64,000 nt of DNA from Sideroxydans sp. (GTDB taxonomy: Bacteria; Pseudomonadota; Gammaproteobacteria; Burkholderiales; Gallionellaceae), in NCBI GenBank assembly GCA_027310725.1, contig DAIDAG010000005.1, forward strand, positions 1 to 64,000. Direction: 5' to 3'. The notes below the pieces were generated by a model, which did not search any database, was not told where the DNA came from, and was given only the letters and a program-made list of their open reading frames with translations. Each line of letters opens with the position of its first letter. The first letter of the stretch is position 1. Shown piece by piece: positions 61,893 through 64,000 of the stretch. Both the position numbers and the translations under genes were made by a program.

Positions 61893-63272
61893 ATGGCAAA
61901 CCCTTTGGGGTTAGAAAAATTGAAATCAGAGTCTGTAGAGCAACCCGATACTAAAGCTAATAAATCTCTCCGTCATCGGGCTTTCCACGCGGGCGGTTGG
62001 ACAATTGGTGGACATATGTCGAGCCAAGTATTGCGTCTGGGCGGGAATCTGATACTTACTCGGCTACTTTTTCCCGAAGCATTTGGACTCATGGCCATTG
62101 TTCAAAGTGTGATTGCTGGAATGGCAATGCTTTCTGATCTAGGTATCGAGACCAGTATTATTCATAACAAGCGTGGGCATGAGACGGCTTTTGTGAATAC
62201 TGCCTGGACAATGCAGGTCATTCAAAGCGTAATCATATGGATCATGTTATGTATAGTCGCACCGCTCATTGCTTCATACTATTCACAGCCCATGTTGGCT
62301 AGTCTTATGCCTGCTGTTGGATTTGGATCTGTGATTGGTGGATTCGCGTCCACCAAGCTGGCCTTAATTAACCGGTCACTATTGATGAAAAAGCTGGTGT
62401 TGATTGAAGTCGGATCGAATGCATTAGGACTATTTGTGATGATTTTATGGGCATGGATCGATCACTCTATCTGGGCCTTGGTTGGGGGCGGACTATTAAG
62501 TGCTTTTGCTAAAACCGCTGCCAGCCATCTTTTGCTGGAAGGCGATCACAATAAATTTGCATGGGATCGAGATTCTGCAAAGGCCATGTTTGGTTTCGGT
62601 CAATGGGTGTTAGTCAGTTCCATACTGACCTTTATTGCTGGAGAGGGAAACAAACTATTGGTCGGAGCATTTCTGGGCGTAAAGCTGCTGGCGTTTTTTA
62701 CGTTGGCCAGCACCATGAGCTTGGTTTTTTGGCAGATTGCCCAGCAAGTAAATAGCAGGGTATTGTTCCCCGCCTATTCAGAGGTGGTAAGAGAACGCCC
62801 GGAACGTCTCAGGGCGGTTGCAGCACGAAGCCGATTGTTTTTGATCATTCCAGGGTGGCTGATTGCATTCTTTTTCGTGCTATGGGGTGATCATTTCATG
62901 TGGCTTCTGTATGACCAGCGCTACGCCGAGTCTGGGAACATGCTGCGTCTTCTGGCGATGGGATCTCTTATGGGCGTTGTTGGAGGATCTTATAACGGTT
63001 TGTTATGGGCAAAAGGGATGGTAAGGATCAGTACTGTGGTCTTGGCCGTGCAAATTTCCGTTCAGGTGCTGGGCATGATCCTTGGACATCATTTTCTGGG
63101 AGAGCAGGGTGTGGTCTTGAGTGTTGCGGTAGTAAGCTGGATTCTATATCCGGTGCAGGCCTATATTCATGGCAGGATCGGTCTTTGGGACCCCAGGGTT
63201 GATATGCCCTTCATTGCGATTTCCATTTTAGTTGTTGCGATGAATTTCACAGGAGTTTTTCGTCATGTCTGA
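61893..63272 (+). CDS. Oligosaccharide flippase (Wzx-like, MATE/MOP superfamily)
   Basis: A 459-residue membrane protein with 12-14 hydrophobic segments. The opening GGWTIGGHMSSQVLRLGGNL, with ILTRLLFPEAFGLMAIVQSV and LSDLGIETSIIHNKRG, is typical of Wzx/PST flippases of the lipopolysaccharide-biosynthesis MOP family. It should move undecaprenyl-linked repeat units across the inner membrane. The start is ATG 61893; a TTG at 61887 is also in frame. It overlaps the following GT2 gene by 8 bp. Confidence 0.9.
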   Translation: MANPLGLEKLKSESVEQPDTKANKSLRHRAFHAGGWTIGGHMSSQVLRLGGNLILTRLLFPEAFGLMAIVQSVIAGMAMLSDLGIETSIIHNKRGHETAFVNTAWTMQVIQSVIIWIMLCIVAPLIASYYSQPMLASLMPAVGFGSVIGGFASTKLALINRSLLMKKLVLIEVGSNALGLFVMILWAWIDHSIWALVGGGLLSAFAKTAASHLLLEGDHNKFAWDRDSAKAMFGFGQWVLVSSILTFIAGEGNKLLVGAFLGVKLLAFFTLASTMSLVFWQIAQQVNSRVLFPAYSEVVRERPERLRAVAARSRLFLIIPGWLIAFFFVLWGDHFMWLLYDQRYAESGNMLRLLAMGSLMGVVGGSYNGLLWAKGMVRISTVVLAVQISVQVLGMILGHHFLGEQGVVLSVAVVSWILYPVQAYIHGRIGLWDPRVDMPFIAISILVVAMNFTGVFRHV

Positions 63273-64000
63273 AATTACTTCATCAATCAAATCACATTTT
63301 TACGAGAATAGCCTTCCAGTTGTTTCTGTACAGATGCCGGTGTTCAATGGTGGGAAGTATCTGGCTGAAGCTGTTGAAAGTATCCTTAATCAGACATTTC
63401 GGGATTTCGAGTTTTTATTGCTGGATGATGGATCCACTGATGATTCCTTAAGACTTTTACACCAGTATGCCGGAAAGGACTCCCGGCTTAGAGTATTTTC
63501 CAGGGAGAATCGGGGGGTGGGCGAGACCCAATATGAACTGGCGCAACTTGCTCGTGGTGAGTTCATTGCACAATTGGATCAAGATGACATTGCATTACCG
63601 AACAGACTCGAACTACAGGTTGATTTTCTCAGAAAAAATCCCAAGGTGGTGTGTGTAGGTGGCGCGTTTCAAATGATAGATGGTGCTGGCCGATATCTAA
63701 CGACATTGAAGATGCCACAAACGAACATTGAAATACAGGCACTTATTCTGGGAGGGCACGGCGCAATTACACATTCTTGCGCGATGATGCGTAGCACGCA
63801 GCTTAAGGTAATTGGCGGTTATGATAAGAACTATAACTTGGCACAAGACCTTGATTTGTGGCTACGTCTCGGTGAGATTGGTGAACTGGCGAACCTGAAA
63901 GATGTGATATTGAAATACCGTCTGCATGACAAGTCCCTGAGTGAGACTTCAGGTAAAAAGCAGCGAGAGGAAGCACGCCTGGTCTGTGAAAATGCTTGGC
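63265..64000 (+). CDS. Glycosyltransferase family 2 protein (5' part; runs off the window)
   Basis: The frame is open from ATG 63265 to the window end (245 codons seen). GT-A motifs: VSVQMPVFNGGKYLAEAVES, FLLLDDGSTDDSLRLL (first Asp pair), EFIAQLDQDDIALPNRLELQ (D-x-D variant QDD) and YNLAQDLDLWLRLGEIGEL (acceptor-side ED-like motif, here QD). This is the EpsO/rhamnosyltransferase-like GT2 pattern. It overlaps the flippase gene by 8 bp, so both belong to one transcript. The 3' end is outside the window. Confidence 0.9.
   Translation, partial: MSEITSSIKSHFYENSLPVVSVQMPVFNGGKYLAEAVESILNQTFRDFEFLLLDDGSTDDSLRLLHQYAGKDSRLRVFSRENRGVGETQYELAQLARGEFIAQLDQDDIALPNRLELQVDFLRKNPKVVCVGGAFQMIDGAGRYLTTLKMPQTNIEIQALILGGHGAITHSCAMMRSTQLKVIGGYDKNYNLAQDLDLWLRLGEIGELANLKDVILKYRLHDKSLSETSGKKQREEARLVCENAW

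Overview
The window looks like chromosomal DNA of a betaproteobacterium, most likely of the Gallionellaceae/Nitrosomonadales type (Sideroxydans- or Gallionella-like). The evidence is the canonical envelope block rpsB-tsf-pyrH-frr-uppS-cdsA-dxr-rseP-bamA-skp-lpxDA-fabZ-lpxB-rnhB, betaproteobacterial-style proteins such as a 400-residue TrpS, and an exosortase-B type exopolysaccharide locus. The assignment rests on gene content and recognised protein families, not on a database search.

Layout. (1) 1-16 kb: end of nadE, glnB (PII), a PilZ protein, then a long plus-strand run for translation (S2, EF-Ts, RRF), UMP kinase, undecaprenyl-PP and phospholipid synthesis, isoprenoid synthesis (Dxr), the sigma-E protease RseP, outer-membrane assembly (BamA, Skp) and lipid A synthesis. 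Many genes overlap by ATGA. A 146-bp palindromic MITE-like element sits between pyrH and frr. (2) 16-20 kb: a CopD-like membrane protein, two minus-strand lipoproteins (DUF4397-like and a Ycf48/BNR-like repeat protein) and msrA. (3) 20-27.4 kb: smpB with a duplicated 3' end, diverging from ratA-rnfH; then a PHP phosphatase, YciO, an M50 protease, trpS, scpA-scpB and a SpoU methyltransferase. (4) 27.4-32.5 kb: a complete structural set for a group 3d bidirectional NAD-reducing [NiFe] hydrogenase, hoxFUYH, with its protease hoxW and no hyp genes nearby. A thioredoxin diverges from it. (5) 33-36.4 kb: a glrK-qseG-glrR (QseE/G/F) two-component operon. (6) 36.6-43.5 kb: a tRNA-Arg(ACG) followed by recombinase and helicase remnants, then accessory genes: a Gly-rich secreted protein, cytochrome b561, an FMN reductase and a truncated dioxygenase. 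A sulfur module follows (ArsR-rhodanese fusion diverging from DsrE, MBL persulfide-dioxygenase-like and MFS genes), then a YHS-domain protein. (7) 43.9-64 kb: a visibly more AT-rich exopolysaccharide/exosortase locus. It holds a FemAB/GNAT-like protein, a short PEP-CTERM protein, epsD, xrtB, epsI, epsE, a beta-barrel protein, epsF and epsG. A minus-strand group follows (esterase, GH-A-like glycosidase, O-antigen-ligase/polymerase-like protein), then a decayed IS3 element, a GT4 glycosyltransferase, a Wzx-like flippase and a GT2 glycosyltransferase that runs off the end.

How the parts fit. The first 27 kb is housekeeping. The hox cluster would couple H2 oxidation or evolution to NAD(H), a plausible accessory electron source for a lithoautotroph. 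The tRNA-Arg neighbourhood carries the marks of an old integration site. The eps region should make, export and anchor a polysaccharide, with XrtB processing PEP-CTERM proteins. The IS3 remnant and opposing transcription suggest the locus was assembled in pieces.

No wholly new system could be demonstrated from sequence alone. The observations most worth checking are the synonymous-only smpB tail duplication, the recombinase-scarred tRNA-Arg island with its sulfur module, the exosortase-B locus with its embedded glycosidase and esterase, and the REP-like repeat translated inside scpB.
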